The notes: a model not told the origin generated them from the sequence alone. Shown: positions 38,663 to 49,225, counted from the stretch's first letter. The stretch: DNA of 64,000 nt from Aporophyla lueneburgensis (GCA_932294355.1 OW028761.1:124001-188000), one strand, 5' to 3'. Made by a program: numbers and translations.

Positions 38663-41343
38663 CAGGGTGTCCAAGAACCTGGCGTCCAACTGGATTCCCA
38701 CGATGCCCCAAGTTCTAACAGTACTCTGAAAAATATTTTAAAAAATCCACCCCATGTACTTACAGAATTATACTGATTTCAAAAAAAAAGGGGAAATGAG
38801 CACCCTGTGACATACTTTTGAATGCTGTGACTGCTAATGCTGATAATTTCGATATTTCTTGGAGGTTTTGTAATCTAGGGTATTGCTGTGTCTAAATAGA
38901 ATGTAAAAATAAAGTACTTATTGTACCATTTTAAAATAAAATATTATTTTAACTAAAGGTGATATGGAAAACTATTGAATTTCGCAACTTTGACCGACTG
39001 TAGTGTAAAAAAAATGTACCAAAATAGTATGGCAAGTGACGTCAAATTTTGACGCGTTTATTCCTCTTTTTAAAAAGGTATAATACTTACACATTAATTT
39101 GAAAAAAAAATTTTTTGATAATATTTTTACTCAACAACCCAATTTTTACGATGTCTTACAGAATTCTTAGAAAGAAAAATTTACGACGAATTGAATCTAA
39201 CCTCTAAAGAATTACTATTGTATGCTCATAAAAATAACAACAGGCCTCATCAATAAAAAACAGGTTAGACCGTAAGGGACGGTATGTGCATGCATCTCAC
39301 CATAGTGATTCGTTATTACAACAGGAGGGAGCAAGACAGAAACTATCTTTGCGATTTGCTGGTTCTTCTTTATGGTACCCCATTATTCAGGTAAGAGTGA
39401 GGGAGAAAAAGGTTAGAGGTGCGAGTGAGATAGATAGTGACGCTATCTGGGATCGTGCTATTTAGGATAACAGTACGGTCAGTACACGTCACTGCCTCCT
39501 GCCGTTACTACGCACCTCTCTCTTATTGTTACCATTGATCACGTACTACGATTTAAAGCTTTGTTTATTGGACTCGATTACTCTTTGTGCTCTGGACTTT
39601 GAAACGAACTCTTTACGACGACCTTTGCCTGTGTTTGGACAGTTTGTGTTTTGTGTGTGCTACCATGGCGACCTACACTCCGCAAGAATACGCAAATATG
39701 CACTACATTTATGGAGAATGTAGAGGTAATGGACGAGCTGCAGCGAGACTTTACAGAGAAAGGTATCCGAGGGCTACGCGATATCCCGACCATCGAGTTT
39801 TCATTAATGTGCACAGATCACTATGTGACGGGCGGTTCCCCAATCAAGTAGCTGGTGAAGGACGACCCGTAAATGACTTCATCCGCGATGAAGTTTTAGA
39901 GGCGGTGTCGGCAAATCCAAGCATCTCTGTGCGAGGAATAGAAGCTGATACGGGGATACCGAAGAGCACAGCACACAGTATTCTCCAAAAAGAAGAATAT
40001 CATCCGTACCACGTACAGCGAGTGCAAAGTCTTTTACCTCGAGACTATCCGAGCCGAGTCGCGTTTTGTGAAACAATCCTGCAAAAACATCGAGAAGACG
40101 AAAACTTTATCGACAAAATTTTGTGGTCAGATGAATCAACATTTAAGAAGGATGGCTACATGAACCTACACAACTTGCACGAGTGGCATGTGGAAAATCC
40201 GCACTTGATGCGAGAAGATAGATCCCAGTACCGGTTCAAAGTGAACATGTGGACCGGTATTCTCTGTGGGAATATTATTGGTCCATTTGAGATGCCCGAG
40301 AATTTGACTGGCGAATCATATTTAAATTTTCTTCAAAATGATTTGCCAAACTTACTAGAAGAGACCCCACCAGATATGTGGTTCCAACACGACGGCTGTC
40401 CAGCACATTTTCGCGTATCCGTTAGAGAGTTTTTGGACGAGCAATACCCGAACAGGTGGATTGGGCGATCAGGAACAATCCCGTGGCCAGTCCGCTCACC
40501 TGACTTAAATCCGCTGGATCGTTTATGCGAAGCCCATTAATGACATCGCTGACCTTCGTGAGAAGATAACACAAGCAGTGCAGGTGATACGTCAAAAAAG
40601 TTACTCGCGAAACATAAAGCGGTCCTTTTTAAGGAGAGTGAGAGCTTGTATTGCCGCGGGTGGTCAACATTTTGAACATTTATTGTAATAAAATATCTTT
40701 AAACTAACATTCTTTGCTTTTATTCTACTGGGAACCCATCTACCTGTGTGTATTTCCTTCTTGCTCACTCTTGGAACCGAAGTAAATAATAGTAGTAACA
40801 TAACAGTTTCTAAGATAAGAAAGGGTCCGACAGTTACCGTTAGTAGGTAGGCACTTCGTAAAAATTGGGTTGTTGAGTAAAAATATTATCAAATTTTTTT
40901 TTTTCAAATTAATGTGTAAGTATTATACCTTTTTAAAAAGAGGAATAAACGCGTCAAAATTTGACGTCACTTGCCATACTATTTTGGTACATTTTTTTTA
41001 CACTACAGTCGGTCAAAGTTGCGAAATTCAATAGTTTTCCATATCACCTTTAGTTAAAATAATATTTTATTTTAAAATGGTACAATAAGTACTTTATTTT
41101 TACATTCTATTTAGACACAGCAATACCCTAGATTACAAAACCTCCAAGAAATATCGAAATTATCAGCATTAGCAGTCACAGCATTCAAAAGTATGTCACA
41201 GGGTGCTCATTTCCCCTTTTTTTTTGAAATCAGTATAATTCTGTAAGTACATGGGGTGGATTTTTTAAAATATTTTTCTGAGTACTGTTAGAACTTGGGG
41301 CATCGTGGGAATCCAGTTGGACGCCAGGTTCTTGGACACCCTG
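38663..41343 (+). mobile_element. DD41D-spaced Tc1/mariner-like transposon with ~490-bp TIRs
   Basis: Ends CAGGGTGTCCAAGAACCTGG and its complement, TA at 38661-38662 and 41344-41345. Inverted repeats extend from 38663 to about 39152 and from about 40855 to 41343 and are nearly identical, including long indel-prone A/T runs. About 1.7 kb between holds the transposase. The near identity of the arms suggests a recent insertion, yet the transposase has a deletion, so it was likely mobilised in trans or decayed after arrival. Confidence 0.9.
39665..40690 (+). pseudogene. Mariner-like transposase with 3' internal deletion
   Basis: Start ATG 39665 (context taccATGg). N-terminal DUF4817-type HTH (TYTPQEYANMHYIYGECRGN), a second HTH (ISVRGIEADTGIPKSTAHSIL), then catalytic residues: Asp in LWSDEST, Asp in FQHDGCPAH, and Asp in SPDLNPLD. 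Forty-one residues separate the second and third Asp. After NPLD the frame goes out (stop at about 40538) because the usual FFLWG segment is missing; the tail (INDIADLREKITQAV ... GGQHFEHLL) continues in another frame to a stop near 40687. The start at 39587 would add residues inside a non-conserved leader, so 39665 is preferred. Confidence 0.8.
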
Positions 41344-42221
41344 TATATATTTTTATTGGAATCTAAAATGTATGCATGCTCGTGTGTTATTATGTCCAAG
41401 TACAAAAGGTTGTTGAAATTTTCAACCCTCCAGTTATGCATGACTACGCGATCTTTACATATATAGGTAGGTAAACAGATGATTACATTTGTGTGTGTTA
41501 TATTTCGCAGTGTTTCACGAATAAAAATAATCTGGTCAAAGTAATTCTTCGTCACTGCAAAGTCTTCTTCACCTATAAGTATGATACAATAGTCTTGTTT
41601 TGTGAAAGTGGATAATTTTTCGTTTATTCCTGTAAATAGTTGTTTGTTACCTGCATGGGGTGATATGTAATGGCATAATTCAAAATTGCCCTTGATTGTC
41701 GTGTCAGCAATAGATAAAATCCTGTTTTTGTTATTGGTACTTATCAGACATATTTTATTTTTTATTGTTTCTTTTTTAATGACACTACTTTTCTTGTTCT
41801 TATTTTCAAATTCAAAGTTTATTTCAGCATCACTATTTGTGGGAGAACTCGTTCTCACGCACTGCTTCATAACTGAACTTAGTTTCTGTTCAGGTTTCCG
41901 TTTCTGTCGTTTTTTCTTGCTGCTCAAACGCACGGATGATGGCGTAGGGGTAAACCTCACTTTTTTGTAGTTTTCTATGACTGTTTTGTTGTGTTCTAAT
42001 TCTGATTTTAATTGTTGATTTTCCTCGAGCAAATTTTCTACTTCTTGGTGTACGGATGCTAATTCCATTTTTAACTGATTTATTTGTTTGATGTGATTCT
42101 CATTCTCATTCATAGTATTCTCAGGTAAACTCATCCCAGTAGTATCAAACATTGAGCTTGAAGAATTATTTAAAGAAACGGTTTTGTTAGTTTTACGGTA
42201 TGTAACGTAATTGGAATCCAT

Positions 42222-42789
42222 TATTATGAGTTTTTATGTTAATGCATAATCACAAAAAGAGATCTCGGTTTGCGGGGCTCGAACCTGGAACTTTTCGTTT
42301 AGAGCGGCCGCTCTGGTCAACACATAGCGCATTACGCCATTTGAACGATGATGGTAGTGTTCAAATTACGCTACGCCTACTGAATGTTATCAAAACAAAT
42401 CGTTAAACAAGTTTTGAATTCAAATGTTCTATTGAAGTCCAAAGTTCATTTTCTTTGTTTGATTTATACACTATGTTTTACGTTTTGTTTCTTTTTATCA
42501 CTATTAGAGTATTTATATTGAGTTTTTATTGTGTTATATTGCACATTGAACACTGTTTTAAATAGTTTGTGACACTTGATAAGTTTGTAGAACTGAGTTT
42601 ATAGGAGATAAATATAGACTTAATATTGATGTTCACTTAAGTATTTATGTTTTATAACACTTTCACATATACACAACACAGTCCTGTTTGTTATCGTATT
42701 AGTTTTATGACAGTTTATGTGGTTTTACTATTTTTAAACATTTAATAACACGGAGCACGTACTTGCCGCGACGGTAGACGGTGGACGGT
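42222..42789 (-). other. LINE 5' UTR with a tRNA-like, Pol III-promoter-like segment
   Basis: The complement of 42262-42345 reads, in pieces, GGCGTAATGCGCTATGTGTT, GACCAGAGCGGCCGCTCTAA, CAGGTTCGAGCCCCGC and ends in a T run. The B-box-like GGTTCGAGCCC and A-box-like region are correctly ordered, but the T stem does not pair well. It may be a SINE head, a tRNA relic or a promoter of the LINE. The rest of the UTR is AT-rich apart from a GC-rich first ~50 nt. Confidence 0.4.
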
Positions 42790-42800
42790 CACAGTTATTA

Positions 42801-42980
42801 TTTTTTAATTTTAATATGGTATACCTGCGCAGGGTATATTGTTAATCATAATATAAATTTAACCTAATTATGGCTTAAAACTACAAAGTAATATTATACT
42901 TATTAATATTATTATACATACGAATATAATATTCTTAATTAATATGTAACACGACACTGGAGAAACATACATTGGTTACT
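42801..42980 (-). other. Gypsy element sequence after integrase
   Basis: AT-rich, no ORF. With 34858-34886 this is all that separates pol from the 3' LTR, so an env gene is not present. Confidence 0.5.
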
Positions 42981-43979
42981 TTAGTCATTGTTATAAAGTT
43001 TAGTTCTATTTTTATGAACTACATATTCTTTTCCACTTTTCAAAATTTTAACATTAGTATCCATGTCATCAATAACTACATAAGGTCCTAAATATATAGG
43101 GTCCATTTTACTTTCTGATATATTTTTTAATAATAACAAATCACCCTTTTTATAATACACTGGGTTTATATTAATATCATAGTTATGCTTTCTCTTAACC
43201 TTACTCTTAATTAAATTATTACGTGCATCTTTTTGCGCTACTTGTAGCCTATATTTAAGCTCAAGAGCGTAATTGTCATGAGCATACAAAGGATCTACCG
43301 AATGTCCTTCTAAATTTGTCGGTAACACGCAGCGTTTTCCAAACACTAATTCATGTGGTGTGTACTTGGTCTCCGTATGTACTGTATTATTGTAAGAAAA
43401 ACACCAATACGGCAACCAAGTACTCCACGTACTTGTTTGATTCTCACAATTAATCCTAAGATACGCACCCATTGCTTTATGATTGTTTTCCAGCGCTCCA
43501 AAACTTTCGTGATGGTATGCTGTAGACGAAATTTGGTTGATTTTTAAGATTTGACATATCTCTCTCATAGTACTTGATATAAACTCGGACCCACGATCGG
43601 TCGCTATTTCTCTAGGTATGCCATATCTTAAAATAAAATTATCTACAAACGCACGAGCTACACTTATTGTATCTTTATTGCGTAAAGGGTACGCTTCCGT
43701 AAATTTCGTTAACTCACACTGTAGAGTCAAAATATATTTGTAGTCATGTAAGTCTGTTGGTAGCGGCCCCACAATATCTAAAAATATTTTTTCTAGTGCT
43801 GAATTTGCAGTCGTTATGACCTGCATTGGTTGCTTGGTGTGTTTAGAATATTTTTGTTTCTTACACTGCTCACATTTAGAGACATAATCAGCGACATCTT
43901 TTTCCAAGCTTGGCCAAAAATAATACTTTTTAATATTATTTACCATCCGCCTAATGCCCGCGTGGCCACTTGTAGGCAA
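42981..43979 (-). CDS. Gypsy integrase
   Basis: 332-residue open frame (true reading starts a little upstream in a shifted frame). N-terminal HHCC zinc site (first His in FHLLPTSGHAG, C-x2-C in CEQCKKQK), catalytic Asp in FLDIVGPLP, Asp in ATDRGSEF, Glu in GALENNHKAMG, then a chromodomain-free C-terminus with GPYVVIDD. The usual G-x-x-E spacing is present. It inserts element cDNA into the genome. A one-base slip at AATAAAATGAC (about 43990) separates it from RT-RNase H, either a mutation or a programmed shift. Confidence 0.8.
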   Translation of the reverse strand: MPTSGHAGIRRMVNNIKKYYFWPSLEKDVADYVSKCEQCKKQKYSKHTKQPMQVITTANSALEKIFLDIVGPLPTDLHDYKYILTLQCELTKFTEAYPLRNKDTISVARAFVDNFILRYGIPREIATDRGSEFISSTMREICQILKINQISSTAYHHESFGALENNHKAMGAYLRINCENQTSTWSTWLPYWCFSYNNTVHTETKYTPHELVFGKRCVLPTNLEGHSVDPLYAHDNYALELKYRLQVAQKDARNNLIKSKVKRKHNYDININPVYYKKGDLLLLKNISESKMDPIYLGPYVVIDDMDTNVKILKSGKEYVVHKNRTKLYNND

Positions 43980-43989
43980 TAGGTGGAAG

Positions 43990-46287
43990 TCATTTTATTA
44001 TCACACGCCTGTTATCTATATTATTTATTCTCTGGACATTACTGACAATACAAATTCGTGGTCCGGACCACTTTTCATAACTTTTTATTTCATTTATAAG
44101 CCCACTTATAAAATCTTTATTGTAGTCGTTTCTTATTATGCATATCTCATTTATCGATAACTTTTTACATAAACATAACAAGTCTCTCACCAATTCGACT
44201 CGCGTAATCGGAGATCGAGAAATTGTTTGTAAATAAATTATAGATTTACTGGGCACATATATAAAATATTTGTATGTCTCCATTATTATTCCTTTTTTTT
44301 GTAAATAATTTAATTGCCTAGAGTTTATTAAAGAAAATTCAACAATATCCTTCGGTTTTTTAATTATATCCACAACTCTCGGTTGATCAGGCCTCAAGTT
44401 TGTGTCTGTATTATCCACCGACTGGTTATTGTTGTTCTTATCTTTATTCATATTTAATTGACGTAATTGTGCCCAAGTCATTACACTAACTACCTGTTCA
44501 GTCATTGATTTTAAGTCTTCCGACGTTATTATTATTCGCGACAGTGCGTCTGCCACTGAGTTTGATTGTCCTTTCAAATATTCAATTGTAAAGTTAAATT
44601 CTTCTAATTGTAGTCTAAATTTCAGTAATCTACTAGATGGATCTCTCATTGAAAATAAATAAACTAGGGGTCGATGGTCAGTCTGTATCTTAAACCGTCT
44701 TCCGTATAAATATGGTCGAAAATAATTAACACTCCATACTATCGCTAAGAGTTCTTTTTCAATAGTAGGATAATTAATTTCTGCTTTATTCAAACCTCGA
44801 CTTGCGTAAGCCACTGGCCGTCCATCTCCGTTACATAACACCGAACCGATTGCAATACCTGATGCATCGGTTTGTAATACAAACTCATTATTTTCAGAAA
44901 AATTTGGATACTGGAGGACAGGTGGGTTTATCAGGGCTGATTTTAGCATTTGAAAAGAATGCTCACAGTCTTTGGTCCAATTATACTTAACGTTTTTGCA
45001 ACACAATTTGTTTAAAGGAAATGCTAACTCAGCGAAGTTTCTAATAAACTTTCTGTAATAATTTGCAAAGGCTACAAAATTTAATTCGTCAACATTTTGT
45101 GGCCTTGGATAACTTTCTACTACTTTAATTTTTGCTGGGTCAGATAAAATACCCTTTCCGGAGACTGTATGTCCTAAATAAAGAATTTCTTTTTGCAAAA
45201 ATGTACATTTAGTGGGATTCAATTTTAAATTTACTTTTCGTAATCTAGAAAAAACATCCATCTAATTTTGATTATGAATAGTCATATTTCTACCCATTAC
45301 TACCAAATCGTCCTGGTAAATGAGACATTTATCATAATTGAGGCCAGACTTTGCAATGGTCATCATTCTACTAAAACTACGGGGACTAGACTTGAGCTCC
45401 ATCGGCATGCGAGTCATCTGATACTGATTGTTACCTGTAGTAAATGCCGTATAAGGTCTACAGCTTTCTTTTAATGTGATTTGAAAAAATCCTTGAGCTA
45501 AATCTAAATGAGTAAAGTACATTGCTCCTGCCAAAGAATCTAGTATTTCGGTGATGTTGGGCAATGGAAATTTATCGTCCTGTATGTTGTCATTTAACTT
45601 GCGGTAGTCAATTACGACACGCCACTTTTTATTACCGGCCGCGTCACATTTTTTGGGGACCAACAATAATGGACTAGACCATGCACTTCTGGATGGCTCA
45701 ATTATGCCGTCATTTAACATGTTTTTGACTTGATTCTCTATTTCCGGTTTTTGAGAATAAGGGACTCGGTATGGCTTGGTATAAATTGGAACAGTATGTG
45801 GTTTCATGTCAATTGTCTGTTCATAAATGGGGGTAGTGGATAATTTATCCCCTGGTAGATGGAAAATATCAGGAAATTTTGCACAAATACATTCTATCGA
45901 TTTCTGTTCCTCTACATTCAAGCCTTTTAAGTTTAATGAGGAAAGTAAAGTTTTCACCCTTTCCGAATCCACATTATTCCTATTAAATTGACAAATAAAG
46001 TATTCATTTAACTTACTAGTGCTAACTTGAAAATAATTTAAATTTACATCTGAGTCTCGAGTATTTAAAATACGAATAGGCATTTTTCCGTTAATCGGTT
46101 TATTAATACTACTCGCTATATAAACACCATCACATAATTGTTGATTTGACACCAAACACTCTTCATTTAATGTCGTATTAATGTAATGCGTGGATTCGCT
46201 ACGTGCTGGTATAGTCAGATAGTAGCCGGTACTCGTTGTCTGATTATTTTCGAACGTTAATGTTACTAACTTAGAGTCATTGGTCAA
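43990..46287 (-). pseudogene. Gypsy reverse transcriptase and RNase H, one nonsense codon
   Basis: RT: VPKKCD, WRVVIDYRKLN, THLDLAQGFFQI (first Asp), and IYQDDLVVMG, where most relatives have Y-[LV]-D-D; the catalytic DD pair is kept. An in-frame TAG at 45262-45264 interrupts the thumb (…IHNQN stop MDVFSRLRK). Downstream: YLGHTV, the RNase H Asp in LQTDASG, Glu in TIEKELLAI, Asp in TDHRPLVY and SNSVADALSR. The region between the PR overlap and RT is ordinary. One base change seems to separate this from an open frame. Confidence 0.8.
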
Positions 46288-46646
46288 TTGTAACGTGTTA
46301 ACGTATTGACTTCAAAATTTAAAATAGCTCTATAATGTGTTAAAAAGTCTTGACCCAAAATGCCGTCAGTAATACACGGTAAATTTTTGAATACTGTGAA
46401 TTTATATGGAAAACTGTACTCGTTATATTTAAGAGTTAAATACACATAACCTTCAGAAAACAAATATCCACCAATACCTTTTACGCTAACTCTCTCTTTA
46501 TGGTAAGGAATCTGTAAACGCTCTAAACATTCCAACTTTATTCCCGATATAGAAGCGCCCGTGTCAATTAGCATGTTATGGTTATGGTTACAAATTTTAA
46601 ACAACACCTTATTTAAAATGTTACACGTGAAGATGACATCAGTCAC
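46284..46646 (-). CDS. Gypsy protease
   Basis: 120-residue frame with the aspartic protease triad MLIDTGASISG (DTGA) and the flap/ILGQDFL motif, overlapping the RT frame by 4 nt (stop/start overlap ATGA). Cleaves the Gag-Pol polyprotein as a dimer. Separate from gag by a frame change, as in other Gypsy elements. Confidence 0.75.
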   Translation of the reverse strand: MTDVIFTCNILNKVLFKICNHNHNMLIDTGASISGIKLECLERLQIPYHKERVSVKGIGGYLFSEGYVYLTLKYNEYSFPYKFTVFKNLPCITDGILGQDFLTHYRAILNFEVNTLTRYN

Positions 46647-46696
46647 GAAAAAAATGTTTTAATGACTCATTATTCGAAGTGCTCGTTGCTACCTGG

Positions 46697-47812
46697 CTAT
46701 TCTGTTATGACATTGATATCCTTTTTCAACCCGACACCCCGGCCGCGGTTACTACGCGGTGGTCTATAAGTTTTGCGATAACGTCTATTATTATTACCAC
46801 GATAATAATTGCTATTACTATAACCATGTGGTACCTGTGGCCGATGACCCCAGTGCTGGTGTGCATGTTGTGCACCACCTCTTGTGCCGAAATTTCGTTG
46901 ACCTCGGCAACCTCGTTGGGCTCGTCGACCCTGGTAATGCGACTGTCTATACGTAACTATAAGTTCTGATGAGCCACTGGGACCGGGTTTCTCCTCGTCT
47001 TGAGCTGCCTGGATTGCTTCTGTTAAAGTAGAAAAGTTACGCGCGGCAATTATGGTGCTTAATCGACGATCCCGCAAACCATCCGCAAATCGCTTGATTG
47101 CTAACTTCTCATTCATGGGTTTCAATAAGGCATACTTGGCTGAATCATTGTCAGCTTGCGATATCGTCAAATCTACAAAGAGTTCTGACATCTCTTTGCC
47201 GTAATCTGTAATTGTTTTACTCTCTTGTTTACAAAACTGTAACTTTGACTGAATAGCAATGTAACTTTTTTTTGGTAGTAGTAATTTACGCATATCCTTT
47301 GTAAGCTCTTCGACAGTCTCATATTTTGGAGACAATAATAACTTTGCACGCTGGGATAACCTACTTTTCAATATGAACTGAATTAGTTTGTTTTTACATG
47401 CCGGTGTGTCTGACATAGTATTGTAATATTCGATATTTTCGATCAGTTGTTTAGTGTTAGTAATGCTATCATCCATGACGGGCATAAGATGTAGCGCAGT
47501 TTTTAAATCGAATGAATCCGTCGCCATGGTTTGTAGTTTCTCTTCTGTTAAACTACACAAAGAAATTATTTCTAAAAATAACCTATCGAATTCTTCACAA
47601 ATCTTTGCAATTAATGTTATTTCTGAACTTGTATATTTTTTTAAGTTTTGTATATAGATGTCTAAAAACTTATTGTACTTGACTAAAACAGAATTTGCCT
47701 CTGTTCTTTTTATTTCTGTAATCTTTCCTTGTCGGCGGCTACGACCAATTTTTATCAAGTAGCTTCTTATAACTTTTAACTCGTTTAATATTATACCTAA
47801 ATCCTCAGCCAT
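46697..47812 (-). CDS. Gypsy Gag
   Basis: 371-residue open frame. The middle resembles the retrotransposon capsid fold of insect Gypsy elements (KLIQFILKSRLSQRAKLLL, YGKEMSELFVDLT, AIKRFADGLRDRRLS), followed by an Arg/Gly/Asn-rich tail (RGCRGQRNFGTRGG) in place of zinc knuckles, as in errantivirus-like Gags. Start ATG at 47812 fits the capsid length. Forms the particle that packages element RNA. Confidence 0.8.
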   Translation of the reverse strand: MAEDLGIILNELKVIRSYLIKIGRSRRQGKITEIKRTEANSVLVKYNKFLDIYIQNLKKYTSSEITLIAKICEEFDRLFLEIISLCSLTEEKLQTMATDSFDLKTALHLMPVMDDSITNTKQLIENIEYYNTMSDTPACKNKLIQFILKSRLSQRAKLLLSPKYETVEELTKDMRKLLLPKKSYIAIQSKLQFCKQESKTITDYGKEMSELFVDLTISQADNDSAKYALLKPMNEKLAIKRFADGLRDRRLSTIIAARNFSTLTEAIQAAQDEEKPGPSGSSELIVTYRQSHYQGRRAQRGCRGQRNFGTRGGAQHAHQHWGHRPQVPHGYSNSNYYRGNNNRRYRKTYRPPRSNRGRGVGLKKDINVITE

Positions 47813-48192
47813 AACACATTAGCCTTTAAATTAGTCACTACTGCTTATTCTAAGCTACGTACCTATTACATGTATTTGTAATTTGAAGAAAATGCACATA
47901 ATTATTCTGCAGAAACTATTAGCTACTTAGAAAATTATCTTAAGATAAAATATAAATGTAAATATAAAACTTAAATACCATCATCAAAAGGCAGGTAGTG
48001 CCTATAATTCACAAAATAGGTTGTAAAATAAACCTCATGATTACCTTGATTCACTTGCTAGTACGTTTGCCACTGATATAGATATTAGGAATGATCACAT
48101 CACTGCCTACTTTTTCTCGCCAACACTACACTAGCACGTAAAACGTAGAATTACGAGCCTTGAAGATGTGATGGGTTATTTCGCCGTCGTAG
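47813..48192 (-). other. Gypsy internal leader between the small ORF and gag
   Basis: About 380 bp, AT-rich, no ORF; presumably leader/packaging sequence. Confidence 0.35.
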
Positions 48193-48503
48193 TTATATTT
48201 CGAGAACTTCTGCCTTGCCAGGCTGCGGCACAGCACCCATGTATGCCTGCTGCCTGAGTAGAATACTGGAGTATCGCTTCAATGTCACCTCATCTATGCG
48301 ACGCTGTATTTGCTTTTTGTGACAACGACTATGCAGCATGAATAATATTATTAAAAGTCCGATCGCCAATCGGGATATATGGTACATATTACCACCAAAA
48401 TTGTATTTGAGGTCTCCTGCAGCTGCTGCGTACGAGCCGTATTACTACCGACTCCAGCGGTCTGAGCAATCACTACTTCTTCTTTGCTGCTTGTGTTTCC
48501 CAT
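48193..48503 (-). other. Small ORF upstream of gag: myristoylation-like start and hydrophobic segment, in two frames
   Basis: Frame 1 starts with ATG at 48503 (MGNTSSKEEVVIAQTAG) and is open for 50 codons to 48351. M-G-x-x-x-S is the consensus for N-myristoylation. Frame 2 (open from about 48430 to 48193, 64 codons counted from an internal ATG at 48387) has a hydrophobic stretch AIGLLIILFML followed by a basic, Cys-containing tail (HSRCHKKQIQRRI). Read across a single-base slip they would give one small membrane-anchored protein. It lies between the PBS and gag. I do not recognise it with confidence; it might be a lineage-specific accessory protein or a captured fragment. Confidence 0.5.
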
Positions 48504-48675
48504 TTTTCAAAATTATTAATCATGCACGAATACGCTATAGTAAAACACATTTTGTGCTTAGGGAGCCCAGTGTATTTTTGCTTCATTTTAAAGTCCACAT
48601 TAACTGCACTGATTGTTTATAATATTTTGTCCTTTTATGGTACACACGCGCGCGGGCCCGAGCCGACTAATGTTA

Positions 48676-48690
48676 CTGGCAGGGTCGCCA
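48676..48690 (-). other. Primer-binding site of the Gypsy element
   Basis: Complement reads TGGCGACCCTGCCAG directly after the 5' LTR; TGG pairs with the CCA end of a tRNA. The tRNA species was not determined. Confidence 0.75.
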
Positions 48691-48799
48691 TGTAAGGTCG
48701 GGTGTTTAGGAGACAATTGAAACGAATGAGGTTCGAGAATACACTGACTGTATTGGAATAAAGATACCTTATTATATACCTTACAACTACTACATCACA
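48691..48799 (-). repeat. Gypsy element 5' LTR
   Basis: 109 bp; one difference from the 3' LTR (T versus A at the fourth base of CAA(A/T)TGAAACG). ATAG follows at 48800. Confidence 0.9.
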
Positions 48800-48990
48800 A
48801 TAGTCTGTTTTACAAACGTATATCCCCGCTAACGCCAGCTGTTTAGATTGCGAAAATTTAATCGACCAATTCGCAATTCAAAAAGTCAGACGCCTGCGAA
48901 AAAATGGATGTAATATAATTATGAGTTACCCTTAGTGCCCAATTTATAATTGTTAAAAAAAAAACAAATATTTATTTATGTTTTTGGAAT

Positions 48991-49225
48991 TGAACGCGCC
49001 TAATTGCGCATATATGAACGCGCCCGAAGAGAGAGGGGCGCGCGGGGGACGGAGACGCCACGCGGCAGCCGCAGGCGACACGACATCCTTTGTCCGGCCA
49101 AAATCGACGTGTGCGCAGTGCTATATTAAAATGTCGCGCGTCTAATAATAAATGTTATGTGCAGAATTATTATAAAACTATGCAAAAATTGAAGTTGGAG
49201 TTATTTATTCTCAACACCCAACAAG
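48991..49225 (+). repeat. BEL 5' LTR
   Basis: Starts TGAACGCGCC, GC-rich first half, TATA-like CTATATTAAAAT near 49121, AATAAATG near 49147, ends CCCAACAAG. Identical to the 3' copy. Confidence 0.9.

Larger units (their letters stand above)
38504..42221 (-). pseudogene. LINE ORF1, split by the mariner-like insertion
   Basis: N-terminal ~290 residues lie at 42221-41346, the last ~52 at 38660-38504; the frames meet exactly when the insertion and one TA are removed. Features: Ser/Asn-rich start, a coiled coil at residues ~40-90 (heptads such as LKMELASVHQEVENLLEENQ), a basic patch (KKKRQKRK), and a C-terminal domain with ICLIST, IILIGEEDF and NVIICLPTYICKD that resembles the SGNH-esterase-like fold of some LINE ORF1 proteins (weak, by pattern). 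No zinc knuckles. Confidence 0.75.
34898..42789 (-). mobile_element. Full-length LINE (Jockey superfamily, CR1/Daphne-like) inserted in the Gypsy element
   Basis: Bounded by an 11-bp direct repeat CACAGTTATTA (plus strand) at 34887-34897 and 42790-42800. After removing two nested DNA transposons it is about 4.65 kb with a 5' UTR of ~570 nt, ORF1, ORF2 and a ~195-nt 3' UTR ending AAATAAATGCATCT without a long polyA. Both ORFs are open across the nested insertions, so this was a young copy when they arrived. A decayed relative is at 6690-7417. Clade placement is by RT motif style only. Confidence 0.85.
34749..48799 (-). mobile_element. Gypsy-type LTR retrotransposon, minus strand, carrying nested insertions
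   Basis: 109-bp LTRs at 34749-34857 and 48691-48799 differ at one base and are flanked by ATAG (34745-34748 and 48800-48803). In the element's own direction: 5' LTR, PBS TGGCGACCCTGCCAG (complement of 48676-48690), short ORF, gag, protease, RT-RNase H, integrase, then about 180 bp, the inserted LINE, a purine tract AAAGGGGAAGG (34858-34868 complement) and the 3' LTR. Removing the LINE leaves about 6.2 kb, a normal Gypsy length. Nothing env-like is seen. Confidence 0.9.

Noticed and set aside
42262..42345. Functional tRNA gene
   Set aside because: Box motifs exist but the T stem and anticodon arm do not form a proper cloverleaf.
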